From the NCBI GenBank assembly GCA_959604115.1, contig CAUHBW010000194.1, positions 1-7,373 on the forward strand: a DNA stretch of 7,373 bases, in the 5' to 3' direction. Within the stretch, counting starts at the first letter, position 1. Every line of letters starts with the position of its first letter. Made by a program: the position numbers and the translations under genes. The stretch comes from an uncultured Bilophila sp. (GTDB lineage: Bacteria > Desulfobacterota > Desulfovibrionia > Desulfovibrionales > Desulfovibrionaceae). The notes under the pieces were generated by a model. That model was not told the origin of the DNA and ran no database searches. It saw only the letters and a list, made by a program, of their open reading frames with translations. Positions 1 to 6,270 of this stretch are shown in pieces.

Positions 1-912
1 ATTGGCGAACATGCACTCGAGAGCGAGATCGGACTGAATGATCTCGTTGCCGAAAAGCTGGGCGAGCCGCGCCGATTCCTTGGGCGGAATGCAGTCGAAC
101 AACCTCTTGTGGTTCTGTTTCAGCTCATGGTCGTCCAGCCCGAGGAGCGTCAGCGCGTTGGGCGAAACATACTCCATACGCCTTTGGCGCAGGTCGTAGA
201 GCATAAATACGTTGCCGACGTTTTCCGAAATGATTTTGAAAATGGATTCCCGATAGTTCTTCTCGGCTTCCCGTCTGGCGGCTATGCGCTGGAATACAAT
301 GGCGAACGCCACCATCAGGATGGAGACGAGCACGGAGAGCATCACACTGAAGCGGAGGGCCTGTCTGCCTTTATTGGCAAGACGTTCTACGGAAAGCGCC
401 GCATGGGCGAGCATATCGTTGGTGACGAGCTGTTCCAGCTCCTCATACAGAGGGGACATATCCTGATAGATGCGTTTTCCGAGTTCGGCCTGAGACGTTT
501 GCGCGGCTGTTTTGAGGATGTCGTCCTGTTGCGCGTATACTGTTTCAAGAAGGTTCCCGAGATGGACCACATGGGCCTTGGGGCCGAGGTAATACTCTCG
601 GATGTAGTTGAACTTGCGGGTGATGTTCGGCTTCAGGGCGTCGAACTGCTCTTGCGTGTGGGCGATGTCCGCAGGCGTATTGTAGGAAGCAAGTCTGCCG
701 AGCCCGGATTCCATGACGAAAATATTCCGCCGCAAGCCGTAAACGGCTGAGGAAACGGAAATGGGATGGGCGATGAGCGTTTCCAGATTGCTATCCAGCT
801 TGTGTAGGCTGAAAAGGGAAATGCCGGAAAACACTGTGGCGAAGAGGCATACGCACAACAGAATGGCTTTGTTGCCACCGTTTTTTTTCGTCAGCAAATG
901 AAGCCAATCCAT
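1..912 (-). CDS. Membrane PAS-domain sensor protein, N-terminal part (runs off left edge)
   Basis: Reading the minus strand from an ATG at 912-910, the frame stays open for 304 codons to the window edge, so the gene is 3'-truncated. A basic N-terminus (residues 1-15) precedes a hydrophobic helix at about 16-36 (AILLCVCLFATVF...). Next come ~150 mostly helical polar residues, expected outside the membrane and reminiscent of four-helix-bundle sensor domains. A second membrane helix follows at about 186-207 (MLSVLVSILMVAFAIVF), then a charged linker and a PAS-like segment from about 220 (ESIFKIISENVGNVFMLYD, then MEYVSPNALTLLGLDDHEL). This architecture is typical of sensor histidine kinases, hybrid kinases or diguanylate cyclases; the output domain lies outside the window, so the class is undecided. 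The start is supported by AAAGGA six bases upstream. It is transcribed divergently from the glycogen operon and has lower GC. Regulation of that operon by this sensor is possible but unproven. Confidence 0.85.
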   Translation of the reverse strand, partial: MDWLHLLTKKNGGNKAILLCVCLFATVFSGISLFSLHKLDSNLETLIAHPISVSSAVYGLRRNIFVMESGLGRLASYNTPADIAHTQEQFDALKPNITRKFNYIREYYLGPKAHVVHLGNLLETVYAQQDDILKTAAQTSQAELGKRIYQDMSPLYEELEQLVTNDMLAHAALSVERLANKGRQALRFSVMLSVLVSILMVAFAIVFQRIAARREAEKNYRESIFKIISENVGNVFMLYDLRQRRMEYVSPNALTLLGLDDHELKQNHKRLFDCIPPKESARLAQLFGNEIIQSDLALECMFAN

Positions 913-918
913 ATCTGG

Positions 919-924
919 TCCTTT
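919..924 (-). promoter_or_regulatory. Ribosome binding site of the sensor gene
   Basis: On the minus strand AAAGGA is followed by a six-base spacer and ATG (912-910). It fixes the start of the sensor, just ahead of the first transmembrane helix. Confidence 0.7.
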
Positions 925-1057
925 GGTTTTGTGCAATGCGGCGAAGGGAAAAAGGCGTGTGGGAAACGGCAACGACGCAAATGTACTCAATTTTTCACAA
1001 GATCATATCCTTGTTTCGGTATTGAGACGGCTGCGTGTAAAATCCGCTATATCGTTT

Positions 1058-1086
1058 CATTTCAAATGCGCGTTACTGAAATGCGC
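1058..1086. repeat. Small inverted repeat overlapping a direct repeat upstream of the sensor gene
   Basis: CATTTCA (1058-1064) and TGAAATG (1077-1083) form a perfect 7-bp inverted repeat with a 12-bp spacer. In the same stretch AAATGCGC occurs twice in direct orientation (1064-1071 and 1079-1086), 15 bp apart, or about one and a half helical turns. It lies about 150-175 bp upstream of the sensor start, where a regulator could bind. It matches no operator I can name, and such a short repeat could arise by chance. Confidence 0.3.
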
Positions 1087-1363
1087 TATCAGTCTAACAA
1101 AAAACAGACGAATAGAAAAGAGGATACGGTAAAGCTCCTTCGCTTTTCGGACTTGGGGAGCAACATGGCGGGAACGGTGAAGCGTCCGGCGCAAACGGCG
1201 TGTCCGCTGCTGACCGGCTGTTTTTTATGGCCAGCGGAGGCCCTTTCCGAGATTCGAATGATGTCCCGTTTTCTTCCGCAACCGGCGGGAACATGTACGG
1301 AACATCTGCTGAAGGCGTGCGGGACGGAACGGATCGGCGGTCGTTTCCGATAAGGAATGTTCG

Positions 1364-1389
1364 GATACGAAAAAGAATAAATTCGTATC
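1364..1389. promoter_or_regulatory. Candidate operator: perfect 8-bp inverted repeat upstream of the -35 box
   Basis: GATACGAA (1364-1371) and TTCGTATC (1382-1389) are exact reverse complements separated by 10 bp, with arm centres 18 bp apart. The right arm ends four bases before the TTGACA box at 1394. The spacer is AT-rich and no T-tract follows, so an intrinsic terminator is unlikely. The position, just upstream of the core promoter, suits either an activator site or a dimeric repressor site. The arms match no consensus I recognise. A secondary overlapping palindrome, TTCG-GATA-CGAA at 1360-1371, shares the left arm. Confidence 0.5.
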
Positions 1390-1393
1390 ATCT

Positions 1394-1421
1394 TTGACAA
1401 AAAAACGGAATCGTTTATATT
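1394..1421 (+). promoter_or_regulatory. Sigma70-type promoter of the glycogen operon
   Basis: A perfect -35 box TTGACA (1394-1399) is separated by 16 bp from TATATT (1416-1421), a five-of-six match to TATAAT. The predicted transcript would begin near 1428, giving a leader of about 180 nt before the debranching-enzyme start at 1607. It lies in an AT-rich patch that contrasts with the GC-rich flanks. The genes downstream are closely packed, so this promoter probably drives all four. Confidence 0.7.
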
Positions 1422-1433
1422 GGACATACGACG

Positions 1434-1535
1434 AAGATGCCGGTTTTGAACGGAATAGCCCGGCGCGGAGTCCGCTTGCCCCTGTGGGGGCGCTCCTCCT
1501 CGCCGACGGATATTCCCTCACGCCGACCGCATCTT
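1434..1535 (+). promoter_or_regulatory. Structured 5' leader RNA of the glycogen operon (candidate cis-regulatory RNA)
   Basis: Nested complementary segments allow one long interrupted helix. AAGATGC (1434-1440) pairs with GCATCTT (1529-1535). After a bulged C, GGTT (1442-1445) pairs with GACC (1525-1528), ending in a G-U pair. GGAATA (1452-1457) pairs with TATTCC (1511-1516). CC (1459-1460) pairs with GG (1508-1509), and CGGCG (1461-1465) with CGCCG (1501-1505). The apex can hold hairpins CGG-AGT-CCG (1466-1474) and GCCCC-TGTG-GGGGC (1478-1491). I recognise none of the common riboswitch classes (TPP, cobalamin, c-di-GMP, SAM, glycine) in it. CTCCTCCT (1493-1500) near the apex is complementary to the downstream Shine-Dalgarno, so translational control is conceivable. 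The pairing was found by eye, not by energy calculation. Confidence 0.45.
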
Positions 1536-1538
1536 GAT

Positions 1539-1552
1539 GGACGCGGTCGTCC
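1539..1552 (+). promoter_or_regulatory. Small leader hairpin between the long helix and the first gene
   Basis: GGACG (1539-1543) and CGTCC (1548-1552) enclose a CGGT loop. A 10-base palindrome, CGGGTACCCG, follows at 1570-1579, with a T5 run at 1585-1589. The second element is too short a stem, and too far from its T-run, to call a terminator. The first may simply be an accessory stem of the structured leader. Confidence 0.35.
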
Positions 1553-1595
1553 GGTTTCTGCGTTCCTCGCGGGTACCCGTTCCCTTTTTGCCTTG

Positions 1596-1601
1596 AAGGA
1601 G
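1596..1601 (+). promoter_or_regulatory. Ribosome binding site of the debranching-enzyme gene
   Basis: AAGGAG sits five bases before the ATG at 1607 and fixes the start. A pyrimidine stretch in the leader (CTCCT at 1496-1500) can pair with its AGGAG. Confidence 0.8.
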
Positions 1602-1606
1602 AGGAT

Positions 1607-3640
1607 ATGAAGTTTCGCTTCAACAAGCCAACCTGCCAGAATATCCGAAAATCGCTCAGGAAAGAGTGGATCGAGACCAACGGGCTCGGAGACTACGCGT
1701 CAAGTTCGCTCATCTGTTGCAACACGCGGAAGTACCACGGTCTGCTGGTGGCCGATCTGGAACAGCCGGCAGGAAAACACGTGCTGCTTTCGACGCTTGA
1801 GGAGTCGCTCCTGGTCGGAGACCGGGAACTGTTCTTCTCGTGCCGGAAACATCCGGGCGTGTACTACCCGCGCGGACACGAATACCTCCATGAAATGGAA
1901 ATCGGGGAGTGGCCGATATTCCGCTACCGCCTCGGCGAGGTGACGCTCTGCCGCGAGCTGATGCTCATCCCCGGACGCCGCCTGCTCGTCGTGCGCTACG
2001 AAGTGCGCGGAGCGGGGCCGGATACGCCGCCCATGAGCCTGCGCGTCAAGCCGTTGCTGGCCTTTCGCCATGCGGACCGCCTGACGCACGCCAATCCCGA
2101 TCTGCGTCCCGAAACCTTTTCCGCGCCTTCCGGGTTCAGCGTCCGTCCGTACCCCGCGTTGCCTCCGCTCTTCATGCAGGCGCAGGGCGAGGCCATTTTC
2201 GACGCGCTCCCGGACTGGTACCGTACGGTTGAGTATCTGGTGGAGCAGGAACGCGGCTTCGACTATCAGGAGGACTTGTTCCAGCCGGGCATATTCGACA
2301 TCCGCCTCGTCCCCGGCAAGCCGGTGTATCTGACCGCCTCCACGGAGGCGATCCGCACGGCCCACGGGCAGGACGTCATCGGCGCGCTCTGGCGTCAGGA
2401 AGCCGAACGGCGTCTTGAAAAGGCCCGGAGCACGGAGACGCTGGAAGGCCACCTCGTCCATGAAGGGGAAAAGTTTCTTGTCCGCCGCTCCGGCGGGGAA
2501 ACCGCCGTGGTCGCCGGGTACCACTGGTTCGGCTCGTGGGGCCGCGATACGCTCATCGCCCTGCCGGGGCTGACGTTCTATGCGGGACGGCCCGATACGG
2601 GAGCCGACGTGCTGGCGAGGATGGGCGCGGCGGCCAAAGACGGACGCATCCCCAACTGCTTTTCCGCCGACGGCAACCACGCCTACAATTCCGTGGACGC
2701 CTCTCTGTGGTACGTCTGGGCCGTGCAGCAGATGCTCCGCGTCCAGCCCGACCGCAAGGGCTTTGTTCGCGAGCACTGCTGGCCGACCATCAAGGCCGTC
2801 ATCGACGCCTACGGCGGGGGGCGCATCCCGCTGGTGGCCAAGGACGCCGAGGGCTTTCTCTCCGTGGGAACCCCGGAAACCCAGCTGACATGGATGGACG
2901 CCGCGGTGGACGGCAGGCCCGTCACCTCTCGGCACGGGCAGCCCGTGGAAATCAGCGCGCTCTGGTACAACGCGCTGGCGTTCGCGGACAGCCTCGCCAA
3001 AACGTTCGGGGAACCGGAATGGCGGCAGGCCGGGCTGGACGGCATGCGCGCCGTGTTCGCGAAACGCCACTGGGTTCACGACGAGCAGAACGGGGACTTC
3101 CTCGCCGACGTCTGGCGCGACGGCGACGTGGACACCCGGGTGCGCCCCAACCAGCTGTTCGCGGTATCCCTTCCCTATCCGGTTCTGGACGAAGAGTATT
3201 ACGCCAACGTGCTTTCCCGCGTCCGGCGCTGCCTGCTGACGCCCTACGGCCTGCGCACGCTGGCCCCGAGCGCCCCGGATTACCGTTCGCTCTACGAGGG
3301 CGGCCCGGCGCAGCGCGACGGCGCGTATCATCAGGGTACGGTCTGGCCGTGGCTCCTGGGAGCCTACGGCGAAGCCCTGCTGCGGACGGCCTGGGACGTT
3401 CCGGGCTCGACGCGGGAACTGCTGCGGACGCTGCGCCCCCTGTTCGCCCAGCATTTGGGCGATGCGGGCATGGGATCGGTTTCGGAGATTTTTGACGGCG
3501 ACCCGCCGCATCTTCCCAACGGCTGCATTGCGCAGGCGTGGAGCGTGGCCGAGTGCCTGCGCCTGCTGCACCTGCTGCGGGAGGCCGCTCCCGAAGTGTA
3601 CGCCGAGTGGGAAGCCGACGCCCGAAAAGGAGGCGACTGA
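1607..3640 (+). CDS. Glycogen debranching enzyme (amylo-alpha-1,6-glucosidase, bacterial/archaeal type)
   Basis: This 677-residue cytoplasmic enzyme is predicted to hydrolyse alpha-1,6 branch points of glycogen or limit dextrins. The N-terminal domain (about 17-225) has the family signature EWIETNGLGDYASSS (20-34) and TRKYHGLLVAD. The C-terminal (alpha/alpha)6-barrel domain (about 295-660) carries the strongest motifs: HWFGSWGRDT (306-315), YNSVDASLWYVWAVQ, QLTWMDA (426-432), VEISALWYNAL (447-457), RPNQLFAVSLP (513-523) and DGAYHQGTVWPW (571-582). D314, D431 and E448 lie in conserved acidic motifs of this superfamily; I do not assign the catalytic pair. Length is normal for the two-domain bacterial/archaeal form, and the separate transferase domain of eukaryotic debranching enzymes is absent. 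No signal peptide is visible. It is the first gene of the operon, preceded by a long leader, and its stop overlaps the next start (TGATG). Confidence 0.95.
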   Translation: MKFRFNKPTCQNIRKSLRKEWIETNGLGDYASSSLICCNTRKYHGLLVADLEQPAGKHVLLSTLEESLLVGDRELFFSCRKHPGVYYPRGHEYLHEMEIGEWPIFRYRLGEVTLCRELMLIPGRRLLVVRYEVRGAGPDTPPMSLRVKPLLAFRHADRLTHANPDLRPETFSAPSGFSVRPYPALPPLFMQAQGEAIFDALPDWYRTVEYLVEQERGFDYQEDLFQPGIFDIRLVPGKPVYLTASTEAIRTAHGQDVIGALWRQEAERRLEKARSTETLEGHLVHEGEKFLVRRSGGETAVVAGYHWFGSWGRDTLIALPGLTFYAGRPDTGADVLARMGAAAKDGRIPNCFSADGNHAYNSVDASLWYVWAVQQMLRVQPDRKGFVREHCWPTIKAVIDAYGGGRIPLVAKDAEGFLSVGTPETQLTWMDAAVDGRPVTSRHGQPVEISALWYNALAFADSLAKTFGEPEWRQAGLDGMRAVFAKRHWVHDEQNGDFLADVWRDGDVDTRVRPNQLFAVSLPYPVLDEEYYANVLSRVRRCLLTPYGLRTLAPSAPDYRSLYEGGPAQRDGAYHQGTVWPWLLGAYGEALLRTAWDVPGSTRELLRTLRPLFAQHLGDAGMGSVSEIFDGDPPHLPNGCIAQAWSVAECLRLLHLLREAAPEVYAEWEADARKGGD

Positions 3641-3642
3641 TG
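3629..3642 (+). promoter_or_regulatory. Coupled start site of the GT4-like gene (Shine-Dalgarno plus TGATG overlap)
   Basis: GGAGG (3629-3633) lies inside the end of the debranching gene, six bases before an ATG at 3640-3642. That ATG shares one base with the TGA at 3638-3640. It decides the start against an upstream in-frame ATG at 3538, which would add 34 arginine-rich residues unlike the family. Translational coupling of the two genes is expected. Confidence 0.85.
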
Positions 3643-4980
3643 CGTGTTCTTATGTTCGGCTGGGAGTTTCCTCCGTACAAGAGCGGGGGGCTCGGGACGG
3701 CGTGCTACGGCATGACGCAGGCGCTGGCCCGGAAAGGCACGGACATCCTGTTTGTGCTGCCCCACGCCTCCGGGGAGGGACGGGTGCGGGTCGGGAACCG
3801 GCTGTCGCTGTGTTCGGCTTCGGGCACGCTGGTGGAAAACAGCGTTTCCAACGTCAGGCTCAACGAGGAAGTGCGGGAGCTGTGGAGGGAAAGGCTGCAC
3901 ATCGAGCACGTCGATTCGCTGCTGTTTCCCTATGACACCCCGGAAAGCTACGACGAGCGGAGGCGCGAACTCGAACGCCTGCGGACCGCCGAGCTGCGGG
4001 CGGAGGTTTCAAGCTCCACGCGGGGAACGGTGCTGCGCCTGCACGGCGGGTACGGCCCCGATCTCATGAGCGAAGTGTACCGTTACGGCCTTGCGGCGGC
4101 GGCCATCGCCCGGAAGGCGGACTTCGACGTGATCCACGTGCACGACTGGATGACCTATCCGGCGGGCATGCTCGTCAAAAAGCTGACCGGCAAGCCGCTG
4201 GTGGCGCACATCCACGCGCTGGAGCACGACCGGAGCGGAGACAACATGAACCGGGCCGTGGCGGACATCGAACGCGCGGGCATGGAAGCCGCGGATCGGG
4301 TGGTGGCCGTAAGCCATTACACCAAGCGTCTGGTCACGGAACAGTACGGCATCCCGGAAGACAAGATCGAAGTGGTCCACAACGCCGTTTCGCGGAGCGA
4401 GATCGACCGCGTGTATATGGTTCCGGCCCGGTGCCGTCACGAACAATGGGTTCTGTTCATGGGGCGGGTCACGTTTCAGAAGGGCCCCGACTATTTTGTG
4501 GAGGCCGCCCGGCTGGTGCTCGACCGCATTCCCAACACGCGGTTCATCATGGCGGGCAGCGGCGACATGCTGCCCAACATGGTCCGGCGGGTGGCGCAGC
4601 TGCGCATGGGCAGCCGTTTTCACTTCACCGGGTTTCTCAAGGGCGAGGACGTGGATCGCATGTACGCCCTGAGCGATCTCTACGTCATGCCGAGCGTCTC
4701 GGAACCCTTCGGGATCGCGCCGCTTGAGGCCATGGCCTACGACGTGCCCGTGCTCATTTCGCGACAGTCGGGGGTGGCGGAAGTGGTGCGGAACGCCATC
4801 AAGGTCGATTTTTGGGATATTCGGGAAATGGCGAACAAAATCTGCGCCATGCTCACCTATCCGCTGCTTGCCGCCGAAGTCGTCAAAAACTGCCGTGAGG
4901 AGCTCAAGAATATCCGGTGGGAAAACGCGGCTGATCGTCTGAACGCCGTCTATGCGCAACTCGTTCCGGGGGGGAATTGA
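3640..4980 (+). CDS. Retaining GT-B glycosyltransferase, GT4/GT5-like, putative glucan synthase
   Basis: A 446-residue predicted cytoplasmic glycosyltransferase. The N-terminal Rossmann-like domain opens with MRVLMFGWEFPPYKSGGLG, whose KSGGLG loop is like the donor/acceptor loop of bacterial glycogen and sucrose synthase relatives. HVHDW lies at 166-170 and VVAVSHYTKRLV marks the interdomain region. The C-terminal domain begins with GRVTFQKG (275-282), whose R276 and K281 match the usual phosphate-binding pair. It continues with AGSGDM (305-310) and EPFGIAPLE (355-363), the E-x7-E motif of retaining GT-B enzymes. The family does not fix the donor or acceptor. Its position between a debranching enzyme and a GH57 protein argues for an alpha-glucan role such as chain elongation or priming. 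Other GT4 roles (trehalose, sucrose or cell-surface sugar transfer) cannot be excluded. The next ATG is one base past its stop, so co-translation is likely. Confidence 0.85.
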   Translation: MRVLMFGWEFPPYKSGGLGTACYGMTQALARKGTDILFVLPHASGEGRVRVGNRLSLCSASGTLVENSVSNVRLNEEVRELWRERLHIEHVDSLLFPYDTPESYDERRRELERLRTAELRAEVSSSTRGTVLRLHGGYGPDLMSEVYRYGLAAAAIARKADFDVIHVHDWMTYPAGMLVKKLTGKPLVAHIHALEHDRSGDNMNRAVADIERAGMEAADRVVAVSHYTKRLVTEQYGIPEDKIEVVHNAVSRSEIDRVYMVPARCRHEQWVLFMGRVTFQKGPDYFVEAARLVLDRIPNTRFIMAGSGDMLPNMVRRVAQLRMGSRFHFTGFLKGEDVDRMYALSDLYVMPSVSEPFGIAPLEAMAYDVPVLISRQSGVAEVVRNAIKVDFWDIREMANKICAMLTYPLLAAEVVKNCREELKNIRWENAADRLNAVYAQLVPGGN

Positions 4981-4981
4981 T

Positions 4982-6208
4982 ATGTCCGCGATCTGCTTCT
5001 ATTTTCAGGTTCATCAGCCGTACCGCCTGAGGCACTACACCTTTTTCGACATCGGGGTGGATTCCTTCTACGAGGACGAGAATGCGAACTGCGGCATCCT
5101 CCTCAAGGTGGCCCGCAAGTGCTACCTGCCCATGAACGCCCTGCTGCTCAAACTGATCCGCAGACACGAGGGGCAGTTCAAGGTCAGCTTCTCGATTTCC
5201 GGCACGGCGCTGGACCAGTTCGAGGCCTACGCGCCCGAAGTCATCCAGAGTTTCCGGGAACTGGTGGAGACGGGATGCGTCGAGCTGTTGTCCGAAACCT
5301 ACAACCATTCGCTTTCCTTCCTGTATTCGCCGGAGGAATTCCGGGAGCAGGTCGCGCTGCACGACGATCGCATTGAGGCGTTGTTCGGGATCCGGCCCCG
5401 CGTGTTCCGCAATACGGAGCTCATCTACAACAACGCGCTGGCCCGCGCGGTGGAGGACATGGGCTACGACGCCGTGCTCGCCGAGGGCGCGGACCATGTG
5501 CTCGGCTGGCGCAGCCCGAACTTCGTCTACCGTCCGGCGGGATGCGACAGGCTGAAGCTGCTGCTCAAGAACTATCCCCTGTCCGACGACATCGCCTTCC
5601 GTTTTTCCAACCATGCGTGGCCGGAGTTTCCGCTCACGGCGGACAAGTTCGCGAGCTGGGCGCACGCGGCCAACGCCTCGGGGGATCTTATCAACTTGTT
5701 CATGGATTACGAGACGTTTGGTGAGCATCAGTGGGAGTCCACCGGCATCTTCGCCTTCATGGAGGCCCTGCCCGAAGTGCTGCTCCGGACGCCGGGCTTC
5801 GAGTTCCTCACGCCCTCGGAGGCGGCGGCCCGGCATGCGCCGGTGGCGAGCCTCGACGTGCCGAACTTCATGTCGTGGGCGGATGCCGAACGCGACCTGA
5901 CCGCGTGGCTCGGCAACGACATGCAGCACGACGCCATCGAATCCGTCTATCGCATGGAAACGCGGATCAAGGCCATGGGCGATCCCGATCTGCTCCGGAC
6001 GTGGCGGCGGCTGCAAACCTCCGACCATTTCTATTACATGTGCACCAAGTGGTTTTCCGACGGCGACGTGCACAGCTATTTCAACCCCTACGGAACGCCG
6101 TACGACGCCTACATCAACTACATGAACGTCCTTGCGGATTTCGAGTTGTCGCTTGACGCGGCGGCCACTCTCGAACACACTTCCGAACATGTCCTCGCAA
6201 CCGTCTGA
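4982..6208 (+). CDS. Glycoside hydrolase family 57 protein (alpha-amylase-type)
   Basis: A 408-residue predicted cytoplasmic enzyme acting on alpha-1,4 glucan by a retaining mechanism. GH57 conserved regions appear in order: HQP (11-13), VELLSETYNHS (100-110), FRNTELIYN with the expected nucleophile E146, and FMDYETFGEHQW (240-251) with the expected acid/base D242. FRNTELIY and DYETFGEHQ resemble, as I recall, the short alpha-amylase group that includes the Methanocaldococcus jannaschii protein. GH57 branching enzymes and 4-alpha-glucanotransferases are considerably longer, so branching activity is less likely but not excluded. The ATG at 4982 is chosen because family homology starts at once and a G-rich Shine-Dalgarno-like run (4968-4974) precedes it. 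An in-frame ATG at 4952 lies within the preceding gene and would add only ten residues. It follows the GT4-like stop by one base. No signal peptide is seen. Confidence 0.92.
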   Translation: MSAICFYFQVHQPYRLRHYTFFDIGVDSFYEDENANCGILLKVARKCYLPMNALLLKLIRRHEGQFKVSFSISGTALDQFEAYAPEVIQSFRELVETGCVELLSETYNHSLSFLYSPEEFREQVALHDDRIEALFGIRPRVFRNTELIYNNALARAVEDMGYDAVLAEGADHVLGWRSPNFVYRPAGCDRLKLLLKNYPLSDDIAFRFSNHAWPEFPLTADKFASWAHAANASGDLINLFMDYETFGEHQWESTGIFAFMEALPEVLLRTPGFEFLTPSEAAARHAPVASLDVPNFMSWADAERDLTAWLGNDMQHDAIESVYRMETRIKAMGDPDLLRTWRRLQTSDHFYYMCTKWFSDGDVHSYFNPYGTPYDAYINYMNVLADFELSLDAAATLEHTSEHVLATV

Positions 6209-6218
6209 ACGGACGGGT

Positions 6219-6244
6219 GGCCCGTGGGATTGTCCCCGCGGGCC
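6219..6244 (+). promoter_or_regulatory. Strong intercistronic hairpin between the GH57 and GT3 genes
   Basis: GGCCCGTGGG (6219-6228) pairs with CCCGCGGGCC (6235-6244) around the loop ATTGTC: ten base pairs with one G-U. No T-run follows, so it is not a classical intrinsic terminator. A smaller stem, CCGTC/GACGG (6201-6205 and 6212-6216), spans the GH57 stop codon immediately upstream. Plausible roles are protection of the upstream mRNA, an RNase processing site, or damping expression of the glycogen synthase relative to the first three genes. Confidence 0.55.
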
Positions 6245-6260
6245 GAAGCAGGGAGGCGCA

Positions 6261-6264
6261 GGAG
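6261..6264 (+). promoter_or_regulatory. Ribosome binding site of the GT3 glycogen synthase gene
   Basis: GGAG lies six bases before ATG 6271, and a second purine-rich GGGAGG is at 6251-6256. The spacing favours ATG 6271 over the in-frame ATG at 6283, four codons later. Confidence 0.65.
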
Positions 6265-6270
6265 CCCCGT

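Larger units (their letters stand above)
913..1363. other. Divergent intergenic region without a convincing gene
   Basis: About 450 bases between the sensor start and the operator-like repeat of the glycogen operon. Short open frames exist on both strands, but none has family-like sequence. The best placed is a 62-residue frame at 1165-1353 (+) with GGGGAG four bases before its ATG. Its product resembles nothing I know, so I do not call it a gene. The part nearest the sensor (about 960-1130) is AT-richer and should hold the sensor promoter. The only -10-like hexamer I can name there is TATGAT on the minus strand at 1007-1002, and no acceptable -35 box accompanies it. The part from about 1140 to 1350 is GC-richer and could be a decayed coding remnant, but I see no recognisable protein in it. 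Confidence 0.5.

Noticed and set aside
109..750. 213-codon plus-strand open frame
   Set aside because: It lies antisense to the sensor gene, whose minus-strand reading gives two clear membrane helices and a PAS-like segment.
987..1001. Rex/HcpR/CRP-like half site (TTGTGA on the minus strand)
   Set aside because: Only one half matches; the opposite half (GAGTACA) departs too far from the palindrome.
1208..1235. Imperfect inverted repeat GCTGACC/GGCCAGC around a T6 run
   Set aside because: It has a mismatch in the stem, and the T-run lies in the loop rather than after the stem, so it is not a terminator.
1249..1262. tRNA T-loop-like ATTCGAAT
   Set aside because: The flanking bases do not form a T-stem on either strand, and no acceptor, D or anticodon arms are visible.
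1165..1353. Small plus-strand frame (62 residues) with GGGGAG four bases before ATG
   Set aside because: There is no recognisable domain or clear coding signal, and the Shine-Dalgarno spacing is short. Left as part of the intergenic region, though ribosome profiling could revive it.
1089..1427. Minus-strand frame of 112 codons in the intergenic region
   Set aside because: It starts inside the glycogen promoter, has no plausible Shine-Dalgarno or family resemblance, and would run antisense through the operator.
1570..1589. Possible intrinsic terminator or attenuator (CGGGTACCCG followed by T5)
   Set aside because: The stem would be only three to four pairs and the T-run starts six bases later, too weak for a confident call.
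1700..3571. Long open frame on the minus strand opposite the debranching gene
   Set aside because: It is a GC-rich shadow of the plus-strand gene. Its translation is low-complexity and resembles no family, whereas the plus frame carries continuous debranching-enzyme motifs.
3538..3639. Upstream in-frame start of the GT4-like gene
   Set aside because: It would add 34 arginine-rich residues read from within the debranching gene. The Shine-Dalgarno and the family N-terminus both point to ATG 3640.
4904..6190. Minus-strand open frame of over 400 codons opposite the GH57 gene
   Set aside because: It is an antisense shadow; the plus strand encodes all GH57 conserved regions in order. The same holds for the minus-strand frame at 6118-7302 opposite the GT3 gene.
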